The notes: generated from the sequence alone by a model not told the origin. Counted from the first letter of the stretch, positions 17,671-25,532 are shown. The stretch: 64,000 nucleotides of DNA from Williamsia sterculiae (GCF_900156495.1 NZ_FTNT01000005.1:205126-269125), one strand, 5' to 3'. Made by a program: numbers and translations.

Positions 17671-18633
17671 CTACTTGGCGCACTTGGCGGCGGCGATGGT
17701 CGAGCAGAGGTCGTTGATGCCCTGGTAGTACGACTCGTCCTCCTTCTGCACCCCGAAGTAGTTCTCCGTGAAGCCGTCGCTGATCGGTACACCGGAGCCC
17801 TTGATGGCATCGAGCGTGGCACCCTGCAGCGCGGTGGAGAGTTTCTGTTGCACGGCGTCGGCCAGGTTTGCCGAGATGGTCAGCGGTGACCCCGGTACGT
17901 ACTCCTTGCCGATCGCGGTGAGCTCGCCCTTCGCGACGGCGGGGGTGACCACGGTGTCCTCGGCGAAGCCGACGTCGCACTGCTTGCTGGCGACGGACTG
18001 TGCCGACTTGTCGTGGGCGCCTGCGAAGTACGGCGTGAAGTCGCTGAACTGCGGGTCACCGTTGGCGTCGGTGCCGGTGCTGTCGACGTTGAGTCCGGCC
18101 TTCTTCAACTGGTAGAGCCCGTACAGGAAACCGGATGTCGAACTGGGGTCGACGAAGCAGACTTTCTTGCCCTTGGCGCCGGACAGGGACGTGATGGTCG
18201 ATCCCTTCGGCACGATGGCCTCCGAGTAGTAGCCAGGGTCCTTGACCTCCGGCGACGTCAACGTGGCGGCGACCGGTGTGAGCTCGGCCCCCTTGTTCTT
18301 TGCCTTCACGTACTGCAGCGCACCGGAACTCATCAGGTCGACCTTGCCGGCGACCGCTGCCGCGATGAGGGCGGTGTAATCGGCTGTGGGGTAGTACTCC
18401 ACCTTGTATCCGGTGGTCTTGGCGATGTAGTCCTCGAGCGGTTTGATGTTCGAATCGGATCCGGCCTTGTCGGGGACGGCGCCGAAGACCAGGGTCCCCT
18501 CAGCCTTTGCCCACTTTCCCTGTGACGGTGACCCGGACGCGGAGGAATCGCTGGAACACCCCGTCACGGTCATGGCCGCCGCCAGGGCGGCAGCGGCGAG
18601 CACTCCGGGAACGGTCTTTCGTAGCGAGAGCAT
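17671..18633 (-). CDS. phnD: Phosphonate-binding lipoprotein of ABC transporter
   Basis: 320 residues. Lipoprotein signal with lipobox VTGC, then the PhnD fold: LVFGAVPDKAGSDSNIKPLE, YYPTADYTALIAAAVAGKVD, and the ligand-cleft block VCFVDPSSTSGFLYGLY. It captures phosphonates outside the membrane and delivers them to the fused PhnE. First gene of phnDCE; the promoter region contains an element shared with phnG. Confidence 0.93.
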   Translation of the reverse strand: MLSLRKTVPGVLAAAALAAAMTVTGCSSDSSASGSPSQGKWAKAEGTLVFGAVPDKAGSDSNIKPLEDYIAKTTGYKVEYYPTADYTALIAAAVAGKVDLMSSGALQYVKAKNKGAELTPVAATLTSPEVKDPGYYSEAIVPKGSTITSLSGAKGKKVCFVDPSSTSGFLYGLYQLKKAGLNVDSTGTDANGDPQFSDFTPYFAGAHDKSAQSVASKQCDVGFAEDTVVTPAVAKGELTAIGKEYVPGSPLTISANLADAVQQKLSTALQGATLDAIKGSGVPISDGFTENYFGVQKEDESYYQGINDLCSTIAAAKCAK

Positions 18634-18752
18634 GGTGGGGCCTTCCGGGCAGCGGTGTGTGCGGCGGGCGCGCCATCTCGGGCGCCGGTGACATGAGAAC
18701 GCTAGGGAGCCAAAGTGGAATGACCACCGTCGATGGATGGCCGGGGGGTTAA

Positions 18753-18775
18753 TTGGTCTGTAAATCTAGACAACT
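18753..18775. promoter_or_regulatory. Candidate PhnF operator upstream of phnD
   Basis: GTCT-N8-AGAC inverted repeat about 120 bases before phnD. The 9-mer AGTTGTCTA (minus strand, 18767-18775) is identical to the one before phnG, and three to five flanking bases also agree. Confidence 0.55.
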
Positions 18776-18830
18776 TCACAGCTTGGCTAACGATGTGACC
18801 AAACCTGCCGGTGGACGTGGCGGCCGGGTG

Positions 18831-19355
18831 TCATCCGTGGGGTGTCTGGATCCGAAGCTGGTCGACCACCAGTCGAACGGTCGCCTCGTTCGGCGAGATG
18901 TCGATCACGGCAAAGGTGTTGGTGGCGGCGAGGGTGCAGAGGCCGTGGATGGAGACCCAGGCGGCGAGAGCGGCCTCGGTGGAACCGGTGACCCCGACCA
19001 GCGCCGTGAACCAGTCGCGGGTGACCTCGCGGAGGTTGCCACCGGCATCGGCGAGAAGGTCATGGCGGAAGATCAGTGCGAACATGTGCGGACGGTCGCG
19101 GGAGAACCGCCAGTAGGCGACGGCAGCATCGGACAGGCTCTGTTCCAGCGCCGATCGCAGGCGCTCGTTCAGGTCGTCGATGCCCACGCGGGCGACGGCG
19201 GCCTGCAGCGAGTTCAGGGTGGGAAAGTATCGCCGAGGGGCGCCGTGGGAGACGCCGGTGGCTGCCGCGACCGCCCGAATTCCCAGGGCGCCCAATCCGT
19301 CACGATCAACGATCTGGACACCCGCGTCGACGAGACTGTCGCGGGTGTCGGTCAT
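18831..19355 (-). CDS. TetR-family transcriptional regulator
   Basis: 174 residues from MTDTRDSLVDAG. Helix-turn-helix LGIRAVAAATGVSHGAPRRY is followed by FPTLNSLQAAVA; the C-terminal part has a WxR-type helix (AYWRFSRDRPHMFALIFR) found in WHG-domain TetR proteins. TAGGCT lies 8 bases before the ATG, suggesting a leaderless message. It is divergent from the acyltransferase gene, with a perfect palindrome between them, so it probably represses itself and that gene. Ligand unknown; a fatty acyl or lipid signal is plausible from context only. Confidence 0.88.
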   Translation of the reverse strand: MTDTRDSLVDAGVQIVDRDGLGALGIRAVAAATGVSHGAPRRYFPTLNSLQAAVARVGIDDLNERLRSALEQSLSDAAVAYWRFSRDRPHMFALIFRHDLLADAGGNLREVTRDWFTALVGVTGSTEAALAAWVSIHGLCTLAATNTFAVIDISPNEATVRLVVDQLRIQTPHG

Positions 19356-19363
19356 GTTGACAG

Positions 19364-19369
19364 AGCCTA
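19364..19369 (-). promoter_or_regulatory. -10 element of the TetR gene
   Basis: TAGGCT on the minus strand ends 8 bases before the ATG at 19355, fitting a TANNNT box and leaderless transcription. Confidence 0.4.
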
Positions 19370-19388
19370 CTCGGGGGAGGCAGCGTGC

Positions 19389-19403
19389 GTAGACACTGTC
19401 TAC
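19389..19403. promoter_or_regulatory. TetR-type palindromic operator
   Basis: GTAGACA-C-TGTCTAC is a perfect 7-bp inverted repeat around one base in the 69-bp space between the divergent TetR and acyltransferase genes, the expected size and place for a TetR operator. Confidence 0.65.
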
Positions 19404-19424
19404 TTGCGTCGGAAGGTCGCGCCC

Positions 19425-20060
19425 ATGTGGTACCTGCTGTTCAAGCACGTGCTGATCGGACCGCCGCTACGTCGATGGGTTCAGGTCTCGCGATCCGGGG
19501 CGCAGCTCCCCACCGGTCCGGTGATCCTTGCGAGCAATCACCTCGCCGAGATCGATTCGTTGATCGTGCCGTTGGTCGTCTCGCGTCGGGTCACGTTCTT
19601 GGCGAAGTCCGAGTACTTCACCGGGCGGGGCATACGCGGACATTGTGTGCGTTGGTTCTTCACGGCGGTCGGACAGATTCCGGTCGACCGGTGCGGTGGC
19701 GACGACGGACCGTTGGACGCCGCGTGCGCGGTGTTGCGCGGGGGCGGGGTGTGGGCCGTGTACCCGGAGGGGACGCGTTCGCCCGATGGGCGCATGCACC
19801 GCGGACACACCGGAGTCATGCGCGTCGCGGCACGGTGCCCGGACGCAGCGCTGATCCCGATTGCGGTGATGGGTACGGATGAGCTGAACCCTCCGCAGGG
19901 CAGGCGGATTCGTCGTGGGCGCTGTCGGGTGGTCATCGGTGAGCCCGTCGCGGCGCAGCGGTGGATCGCGGAGTCGGGGATCCGCGGTGCCACCGACCGG
20001 CTCATGACAGCCATCGCGGAGCTGTCCGGCCAGGAGCGCGCCGATGGGTACGCGAGGTGA
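19425..20060 (+). CDS. 1-acyl-sn-glycerol-3-phosphate acyltransferase (PlsC-like)
   Basis: 211 residues from MWYLLFKHVLIG, with GGAAGG 8 bases upstream. The four glycerolipid acyltransferase blocks are visible: ASNHLAEIDSL (NHxxxxD catalytic), FLAKSEYF, the glycerol phosphate-binding block AVYPEGTRSPDGRM and IPIAVMG. It would acylate lysophosphatidic acid or a related lipid at the membrane. The long upstream open frame is antisense to the TetR gene and rejected. Likely controlled by the adjacent TetR protein. Confidence 0.88.
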   Translation: MWYLLFKHVLIGPPLRRWVQVSRSGAQLPTGPVILASNHLAEIDSLIVPLVVSRRVTFLAKSEYFTGRGIRGHCVRWFFTAVGQIPVDRCGGDDGPLDAACAVLRGGGVWAVYPEGTRSPDGRMHRGHTGVMRVAARCPDAALIPIAVMGTDELNPPQGRRIRRGRCRVVIGEPVAAQRWIAESGIRGATDRLMTAIAELSGQERADGYAR

Positions 20061-20088
20061 CGGCTCACCCGATGCACGGTGAGATGAT

Positions 20089-20643
20089 TCAGTGGGTCAA
20101 GGCCGCCGCGAGCTGGTCGTCGGTCAGCTGACGATCCGCGTACACGAGCCGTATTGCGGACGGATCTGCCACCGCCGGGTCGGGGCCGCGGTGCTGATGT
20201 CTCATTCCGAGCTTTTCGGCGACCCGTTGGGACGCGGCATTGTGTTCCAGGAGGTAGGCCACGACGGGCAGATCCCCACGTAGTTCGCGAGCACGGGACA
20301 TTGCGGCTCGCGACACTGCGGTCGCGTACCCGTTGCCCTGCGCTTCGGGAGCGAAACGGTACCCCAGGTTCCAGTACGTGCCGATCTTCATGTCACAACC
20401 ACACTGACCCAGCATCGCACCCTCGGGAGAGCGGACGATCCAGGGTCCCAGTCCATCCCGCGCCCACGCCGCGATCCAGGACCGCAGCATCGTTTCCGTG
20501 GTCTTTGTGTCGGCGTGGCGCCACGTTGGAAGGTGTGTCCACACGCGAGCGTCGCGATAGATCGCGTGTAGCTCGGTCAGATCGGCCGGCTTGGGTCGAT
20601 CAAGACGGATACCCGGTTCAGAAGGCGTCGAATCTGTCGGCAT
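20089..20643 (-). CDS. GNAT-family N-acetyltransferase (RimJ/RimL type)
   Basis: 184 residues, one GNAT domain. Core features are GQCGCDMKIGTYWNLGYRF (strand 4-5), the acetyl-CoA loop APEAQGNGYATA and LEHNAASQRVAEKLGM near the end. Such enzymes acetylate protein N-termini, small amines or antibiotics; substrate unknown. Converges on the acyltransferase gene with 28 bp between stops and sits upstream of, but separate from, the HNH gene. Confidence 0.82.
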   Translation of the reverse strand: MPTDSTPSEPGIRLDRPKPADLTELHAIYRDARVWTHLPTWRHADTKTTETMLRSWIAAWARDGLGPWIVRSPEGAMLGQCGCDMKIGTYWNLGYRFAPEAQGNGYATAVSRAAMSRARELRGDLPVVAYLLEHNAASQRVAEKLGMRHQHRGPDPAVADPSAIRLVYADRQLTDDQLAAALTH

Positions 20644-20681
20644 CCGCCCACGGTGTCATGTGCGTGCGCGCCCGTCGAGAC

Positions 20682-22331
20682 TCAGGCGACCAGGGGTTGG
20701 TCGTGGGGTGGTTTGTCGAGGGGGATGAGGTGGAGGTCGTGTTCCCAGCGTCGGCCTTCGGTGGCGTCGGCACGTGTGAGTGTCATTTGGTTCTGGAGTG
20801 TGTCGCGGAATCGTTGGGCGGTGCGGGCCTGACCGGATTCCGACATCAAGCGTTGGCGATTGGCTGACGCGCGGGCAGCGATGGTGCGGTCCTGGCGCAG
20901 GACGGGGTTCGGCATCGGGGGTTGGTTGGTGCCGCGTTGTTTCCAGCCGATGCGGCCGACCCAGTGGGGTGGTCCGGTGTCGGGGGTGATGATCTCGGTG
21001 ATCCACCCGTGTTCGCTGTCGTTGATCTGGGCGTGGTCGGCGTCGCACGCCAACGCCAGCACGGTCACATCGGTGAGCCCACCGTTTTTCCATTCGGTGA
21101 CGTGGTGGACGGCGACGCGGGTGGCGGGTTGATCACACCCGGGTCGGGTGCACCCCCGTTGGGAGGCGATCAACGCCATCCGCTGATCGGCCGACGCCAG
21201 GCGTCGTTGCCGACCAAAGAACAGGGGCCGGTCTGCATCGTCCAGCAGGGCGAGGAACGGGCGGCTGGTCCCGGCCAACGCGAGTGCGTCGCGGACGGGC
21301 AGGGTGCCGCCGGAGGCGGTGGTCGCTATCCCGGTTTCGGCTTCGAGTTCTTCCAGTGTCATGGTGACGATGACTTGCGCGGGTAGCCCTCGGTGCTGAC
21401 CGAGCACCCCGGACTCGGTGATGGTCCTGAGCATCAGGGTGAACGCGTCATGGTTGCGTTGCGCCGCAGTGCGGGTGTCACGTTTCGCCGCCGCGGCGAG
21501 AACATCGGCGTGGACCTTGTCCGCATCACCAACCGGCGACTCCGGGTCGTCGGGGTTGTTCATGCCCGGTCGGGCCCATTTCTCTGCGAGCACATCCCAC
21601 AACGCCCTGGTCACCGGATCCAACTCACCACGGATGCCGGACATGTGGTCCACACCCTGACGCCCCAGGGTCAGACTCCGCCGCCGCTTCCGGTCGCGGT
21701 CGTCGTCATCCACCCCGTCGGGATCGAGGTAGGCCAGCAAACGTTGCACCGCTTTGGTCAACTGATCCGGATCCAACATCGCCGCCAACTCACCCAGTTG
21801 TTGTTCGGCGGCTTCCCACACCGACCGGTCGTCCCGGACCGCGGACGGGAACTTGGCGATCACCGACCGCATCACCCGCAGATGCGCCGCCCCGACCACC
21901 CCGTCGCGTACCAGCGTGGCCATGGTCGGTGCGTACGGGGGCAGGGTCTCCCCGGTCAACCCCACCAACGGGGCACAAAGCTCAGTGTTCGCAACGCGCG
22001 CCGCTGCTTCGGAACCACTCAACCCCAACACCTCACGCAAGAACCCGTGACGCCGCAACCCTCGTTTCGCCGGTAGCCCCCGCTCCAACATCTGCGTGGT
22101 CAACGCCACCTGCACCGCCTCATCCCGGCGGGTCTGCCGCTGCAACCGCCGCGCCGCAGCCACCACCTGAACGTCATCCACCTCCACAAACGACGAATCG
22201 ACCAACCTGTCGGACAGCGCTTCCCGCACCGTGAGCAACTCGTCGGTGTCAAAATCCCCCAATGCAGCCAACACCGACGACAAGTCGCGTGTGCGACCCG
22301 CGCCGGGGTCGGAGGCCAGGGTGGGGAACAT
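20682..22331 (-). CDS. DUF222 / HNH endonuclease domain protein (13E12 family)
   Basis: 549 residues from the ATG of MFPTLASDPGAG. An in-frame ATG 111 bases upstream exists, but the intervening sequence is AT-richer and contains a promoter. The N-terminal two thirds are DUF222 (helical, Arg-rich, ELAAMLDPDQLTKAVQRLL). The C-terminal HNH nuclease has CTRPGCDQPATRVAVHHV and HHVTEWKNGGLTDV with CDADHAQI. Members of this family are repeated in mycobacterial genomes and some are DNA-damage inducible. An SOS-like box covers this start. Function beyond nuclease fold is unknown. Confidence 0.85.
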   Translation of the reverse strand: MFPTLASDPGAGRTRDLSSVLAALGDFDTDELLTVREALSDRLVDSSFVEVDDVQVVAAARRLQRQTRRDEAVQVALTTQMLERGLPAKRGLRRHGFLREVLGLSGSEAAARVANTELCAPLVGLTGETLPPYAPTMATLVRDGVVGAAHLRVMRSVIAKFPSAVRDDRSVWEAAEQQLGELAAMLDPDQLTKAVQRLLAYLDPDGVDDDDRDRKRRRSLTLGRQGVDHMSGIRGELDPVTRALWDVLAEKWARPGMNNPDDPESPVGDADKVHADVLAAAAKRDTRTAAQRNHDAFTLMLRTITESGVLGQHRGLPAQVIVTMTLEELEAETGIATTASGGTLPVRDALALAGTSRPFLALLDDADRPLFFGRQRRLASADQRMALIASQRGCTRPGCDQPATRVAVHHVTEWKNGGLTDVTVLALACDADHAQINDSEHGWITEIITPDTGPPHWVGRIGWKQRGTNQPPMPNPVLRQDRTIAARASANRQRLMSESGQARTAQRFRDTLQNQMTLTRADATEGRRWEHDLHLIPLDKPPHDQPLVA

Positions 22332-22337
22332 ACGTTC
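22326..22337. promoter_or_regulatory. LexA/SOS-box-like sequence at HNH gene start
   Basis: GAAC-ATAC-GTTC matches the core of the mycobacterial SOS box TCGAAC-N4-GTTCGA; the outermost bases deviate. It lies between the -10 element and the predicted leaderless ATG, a position where a repressor would block transcription. Confidence 0.5.
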
Positions 22338-22338
22338 T

Positions 22339-22367
22339 ATGGTACTCGCAAAAAGATTGTGCCGCAA
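22339..22367 (-). promoter_or_regulatory. Promoter of the DUF222/HNH gene
   Basis: TTGCGG and TACCAT on the minus strand are 17 bases apart, and the -10 ends 7 bases before the ATG at 22331, so the message would begin at the start codon. Confidence 0.45.
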
Positions 22368-22596
22368 TCGTTCAAGTCGCGAGATCGCGTGGTCTTGTAG
22401 TGACGGCACGGCCAATATTTTGCTCTGTGAATTGGTCAGCAATTCCTGGTCGGATATCGCCGGAGGTCGTCCCGCGACTTCACCCCGGGGTCATCGTTTG
22501 ATAAACGCGTCATCGGTGACCACGTACAGACCCGCACAGGTCGGTACCATCGGACACCGCACACCGTTGGACGTACACAGTGAGGGGTCGACAGTC

Positions 22597-22695
22597 ATGC
22601 CGTACAGCCCGATCGATGCCGCCATCGAACAATTGGTCGCCGGAAATCCCTGGGTGATCGAGATCGCCAACTTCTTCGTCAGCGGACTTCCCTGA
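22597..22695 (+). CDS. Small hydrophobic protein, 32 residues
   Basis: ATG frame MPYSPIDAAIEQLVAGNPWV continuing to a TGA, with GAGGGG about 10 bases before the ATG and a strong terminator 29 bases after the stop. The second half (VIEIANFFVSGLP) is hydrophobic and could insert in or lie on a membrane; there is no signal peptide. No family recognised. The gene stands alone between the HNH gene and a membrane protein. The case for it rests on the ribosome site, the terminator and the otherwise unexplained 470-bp gap. Confidence 0.4.
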   Translation: MPYSPIDAAIEQLVAGNPWVIEIANFFVSGLP

Positions 22696-22723
22696 TCGGA
22701 GTCCGTCGGCGCCGAGAACCGTT

Positions 22724-22758
22724 CACGACGACCCCGTCCACCGGATGGGGTCGTCGTG
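22724..22758 (+). terminator. Strong hairpin terminator
   Basis: CACGACGACCCC and GGGGTCGTCGTG form a perfect 12-bp stem with an 11-base loop, followed by tcctcgtctc. It closes whatever is transcribed from the left and isolates the membrane protein gene at 22806. Confidence 0.7.
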
Positions 22759-22793
22759 TCCTCGTCTCGGGCAGAAATCGTGGGACGGGGTAG

Positions 22794-22799
22794 TAACGT
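22794..22799 (+). promoter_or_regulatory. -10 element of the HIHH membrane protein
   Basis: TAACGT ends 6 bases before the ATG at 22806, consistent with a leaderless transcript starting right after the terminator. Confidence 0.4.
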
Positions 22800-22805
22800 C
22801 ACGGA

Positions 22806-23606
22806 ATGACGTTCCTGGACGGTCTGACGACACCCGGCAGATTGCCGATGTCGCTGGCGTTCCTCGCCTTTCTCCTGACCTTTCTCATCACCCGCACCAT
22901 CACGCGCATGATCCGGGCGGGAAAGGGCCCTTTCCACGACAACGTGGTCGGTGGCGTACACATCCATCACGCCATCCCGGGGATCATCCTGACCATCACC
23001 GGCGCGTTCGGCTCCGTGGCCGTGGTCGGCCGCGCACCCGGTGCCGAGGTCTTCGCGGTGATGATCGGCATCGGATCGTCACTTGTCCTGGACGAGTTCG
23101 CGATGCTCCTACATCTGAGCGACGTCTACTGGACCAAGCAGGGACAACTGTCGGTACAGGTGGTTCTGCTGACGGTGGCCCTCTTGGGTCTGGTACTGCT
23201 CGGAGTCGACCCGCTGAGTACCGCACCCGGCATCTGGGACGGTCACATCGCGATCTTCGCGGTGCTGCCGATCCACATCGTGCTGCTGCTCGTATGTGTG
23301 CAGAAGGGGAAGTACTCCACTGCCGCCATCGGAGCCTTCATCCCACCGGTGAGCTGGTACGGCGCCCTGCGACTCGCTCGTCCCGGATCACGCTGGGCGC
23401 GACGCTTCTACCGAGACCGCCGGTTGGAGCGAGCGCGACGACACGATGAGGCCTTCAACCGGCAATTCGGTCGGTGGCGCCTCACCCTCGAGGATCTGGT
23501 CGCCGGCCGGCCGACACAGCCCGACCTCCCGGCCGGGCAGTCCACGGGCGCGACGACCGGGTCCTCACCGGTGACCACGCCGTCACCGTCCGACGACCCC
23601 GCGTAG
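22806..23606 (+). CDS. Conserved integral membrane protein with HIHH motif
   Basis: 266 residues with about five membrane helices, the first at residues 14-33. After helix 1 there is a basic loop and DNVVGGVHIHHAIPGI, a histidine cluster at the membrane face; helix 3 carries a conserved-looking LDEFAMLLHLSDVYW. The C-terminal 60 residues are cytoplasmic, Arg-rich then Ser/Thr/Pro-rich. Histidines and acidic residues in membrane context suggest metal binding or haem-free redox work, but no family function is known to me. Probably co-transcribed or closely followed by the small membrane protein at 23617. Confidence 0.75.
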   Translation: MTFLDGLTTPGRLPMSLAFLAFLLTFLITRTITRMIRAGKGPFHDNVVGGVHIHHAIPGIILTITGAFGSVAVVGRAPGAEVFAVMIGIGSSLVLDEFAMLLHLSDVYWTKQGQLSVQVVLLTVALLGLVLLGVDPLSTAPGIWDGHIAIFAVLPIHIVLLLVCVQKGKYSTAAIGAFIPPVSWYGALRLARPGSRWARRFYRDRRLERARRHDEAFNRQFGRWRLTLEDLVAGRPTQPDLPAGQSTGATTGSSPVTTPSPSDDPA

Positions 23607-23609
23607 TCT
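23604..23609 (+). promoter_or_regulatory. -10 element of small membrane protein gene
   Basis: TAGTCT ends 7 bases before the ATG at 23617; its TAG is also the stop codon of the preceding gene. Confidence 0.35.
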
Positions 23610-23616
23610 CGCGGCC

Positions 23617-23934
23617 ATGTCGTCGTCCGCTGCCGTCACTGACCCGCCCACCGCTGCGGTCGCCGCCGCTGGACTGGTCGGCGGGTACGCCACCGCCCGG
23701 TACACCGGACGTCGTGAACTGGGTGGCGTGGTGTTGGCGGCCGCAGGCGCATGGTGTGCTTCGCGGTGGTATCCCGCCTCCGGCCCGGTGGTCGCGGGCG
23801 CGTTGCTGGCCGAATACGTGCTCGCCTTCGGTGCCTCCCACCCGCTGGCGAAGAAGATCGGCGCCTGGCCCGCGGTGTTCACGGTCGCCGCGGCCACTGC
23901 TGCCATCGCGTACGCGGTGTCCGACCGGACCTGA
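23617..23934 (+). CDS. Small membrane protein, 105 residues
   Basis: Ala/Gly-rich protein with three or four hydrophobic segments (about residues 13-26, 35-50, 56-72, 84-101) and no recognisable catalytic motif. It starts 10 bases after the stop of the HIHH protein and could be its partner. No family recognised. Confidence 0.6.
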   Translation: MSSSAAVTDPPTAAVAAAGLVGGYATARYTGRRELGGVVLAAAGAWCASRWYPASGPVVAGALLAEYVLAFGASHPLAKKIGAWPAVFTVAAATAAIAYAVSDRT

Positions 23935-23970
23935 TCCGCGCACGCCCGGGCCGTGTGATCGCGATCGACG

Positions 23971-24624
23971 TCAATCGGTCACCCGCCACACGTTCTCGGT
24001 GACGAGTTCGGACAGGGGTCGTCGGCGTGCCCACTGCTCGATCTCCAGGACCGGTCGGTCGGGGAACGCGGGTACCGGGCCCAGACACAGCACCGCGACA
24101 GGTTCCGCGCCCTCGGGCATGTCGAGCAGGACGGCCAGGCGTACCGGATCGAAGATCGACACCCACCCCATGCCCAATCCCTCGGCGCGGGCTGCGATCC
24201 ACATGTTCTCGATGGCGCACGCCACCGAGGCCAGGTCCATCTGGGGCATGGTCCGCCGACCGAAGACGAAGCGTTCACGGTTCTCGCACAGCGCCACCAC
24301 CAGCAGCTCGGCGCAGTCGAGGACGCCGTCGACCTTCAACGACAAGAACTCGTCCTCGCGTTCGCCGAGGGCTGCTCCGGTGCGTCGTCGTTCGTCGTCG
24401 ACGAGCCCATGGATCGAGTGCCGCAGCGTCGGATCGGTGATGCGGATGAATCGCCATGGTTGCGAGAGCCCGACATTGGGCGCGGCGTGGGCCGCGGCGA
24501 GCAGCCGACGCAGGGTCTCCTCGGGCACCACCGCGTCGCGCACGAAGGAGCGCATGTCGCGCCGCTCCTCGATGACCCGGTAGACCGCCCGACGCTCCGA
24601 CGGACCGAATGCGTGGTCGCTCAC
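23971..24624 (-). CDS. bluB: 5,6-dimethylbenzimidazole synthase / BluB-type nitroreductase
   Basis: 217 residues from the GTG of VSDHAFGPSERRAVYRVI, which overlaps the TGA of the upstream gene. The block AVYRVIEERRDMRSF, LAAAHAAPNVGLSQPWRFI and AIENMWIAARAEGLGMGWVS are typical of BluB, the flavin enzyme that fragments FMNH2 to the lower ligand of cobalamin. No cobalamin genes are nearby, so a general nitroreductase role cannot be excluded. Translationally coupled to a Ddn-like protein. Confidence 0.78.
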   Translation of the reverse strand: MSDHAFGPSERRAVYRVIEERRDMRSFVRDAVVPEETLRRLLAAAHAAPNVGLSQPWRFIRITDPTLRHSIHGLVDDERRRTGAALGEREDEFLSLKVDGVLDCAELLVVALCENRERFVFGRRTMPQMDLASVACAIENMWIAARAEGLGMGWVSIFDPVRLAVLLDMPEGAEPVAVLCLGPVPAFPDRPVLEIEQWARRRPLSELVTENVWRVTD

Positions 24625-25040
24625 GCAGGCGTGAGCCGGAAGATGGGGAATCGCCGCCCCTGCGCGCTCTTGGTGTACTCGACGAAGCCCTGGGATTTGT
24701 CGGTGAACTTCTTCCAGTTGCCGTCCCACTCCTCGTCGGGGATCTCGGAGACCTCCATCGACACCGTGCGGACCTCGTCAGCACCGGGGACCTCCACATC
24801 GATGCGGGGGTTCGCCCGCAGGTTGTGAACCCACGCCGGATTCCTCGGAGAACCGGCCGCCGAACCGATCACCAACCAGCCACCGCTGTCGGGAATGCCC
24901 AACACCGGGTTGATGCGGGTCTCACCGCTCTTCGCGCCGATGGAGTGCAGCAGAACCAGGTTGTCGCCGAACCCCGCCGTGGTCACGGTGCCGTTGTTCG
25001 ACCGGAACTCGTTGATGACGGTGTCGTTGAAGTCACTCAT
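24621..25040 (-). CDS. Deazaflavin (F420)-dependent nitroreductase-family protein
   Basis: 139 residues from MSDFNDTVINEFR. It has the Ddn/split-barrel pattern: NGTVTTAGFGDNLVLLHSIG, KSGETRINPVLGI, WLVIGSAAGSPRNPAWVHNL and ANPRIDVEV. Family members bind cofactor F420 and reduce diverse substrates or quinones. The much longer open frame through it to 27086 is antisense to zwf and davB and is rejected. Forms a two-gene unit with bluB. Confidence 0.88.
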   Translation of the reverse strand: MSDFNDTVINEFRSNNGTVTTAGFGDNLVLLHSIGAKSGETRINPVLGIPDSGGWLVIGSAAGSPRNPAWVHNLRANPRIDVEVPGADEVRTVSMEVSEIPDEEWDGNWKKFTDKSQGFVEYTKSAQGRRFPIFRLTPA

Positions 25041-25102
25041 GCCCCGATTGTGCCGTCCTGGCGGCCTCGGAAGCCAGCAGCGGCGAGATGACATCGGTCG
25101 GG

Positions 25103-25393
25103 TCAGGCGAGTCGGGGGAGCCGCGGAGCCTCGTGCACCACGCGCCCGGGACGCAACGACTCGCCGTGACTGATGACCTGTGCGAGCAACGCGCACCGTG
25201 GGTCGGACGGCGTGCGGGGGATGACCTTGCGGTCTTCGTCCAGAGCCTGCAGCAGCGACGCGGCGTCGTCGAGAAACGTGTCGGAGGCCTCCGGCCAGAG
25301 CGACGCCGCGAGTCGGCGGATCTCGGGCGCGGGGGTGGTGGCGTGCGACGTGGTCCACCGCACCACCGCGGGCACCCCGGAGGGCGGGTTCAT
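25103..25393 (-). CDS. Hypothetical protein, about 96 residues
   Basis: Frame from MNPPSGVPAVVRW to PRLPRLA; an upstream GTG/ATG extension to 25504 is possible. Mainly helical, with EIRRLAASLWPEASDTFLDD and LLQALDEDRKVIPRTPSDPR. No domain recognised. It lies between the Ddn-like gene (same strand, 62 bp upstream of it) and the divergent zwf. GC3 is coding-like but support is moderate. Confidence 0.5.
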   Translation of the reverse strand: MNPPSGVPAVVRWTTSHATTPAPEIRRLAASLWPEASDTFLDDAASLLQALDEDRKVIPRTPSDPRCALLAQVISHGESLRPGRVVHEAPRLPRLA

Positions 25394-25532
25394 CGCTTCG
25401 GTCCCCCTCGCCATCGGCTCGATCCCACGGAGCCGCCGCTGCGACTCCTTCGCCCCGCAGACGACTGTAGCGCCGAGAGACGAGGAATGCGTTCGCCATG
25501 CCACGTGAGGTCAACGATGAGACCATCGAGCC

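Noticed and set aside
18753..19424. 224-codon extension of the acyltransferase
   Set aside because: Antisense to the TetR gene; the ATG at 19425 has a ribosome site and the standard PlsC start.
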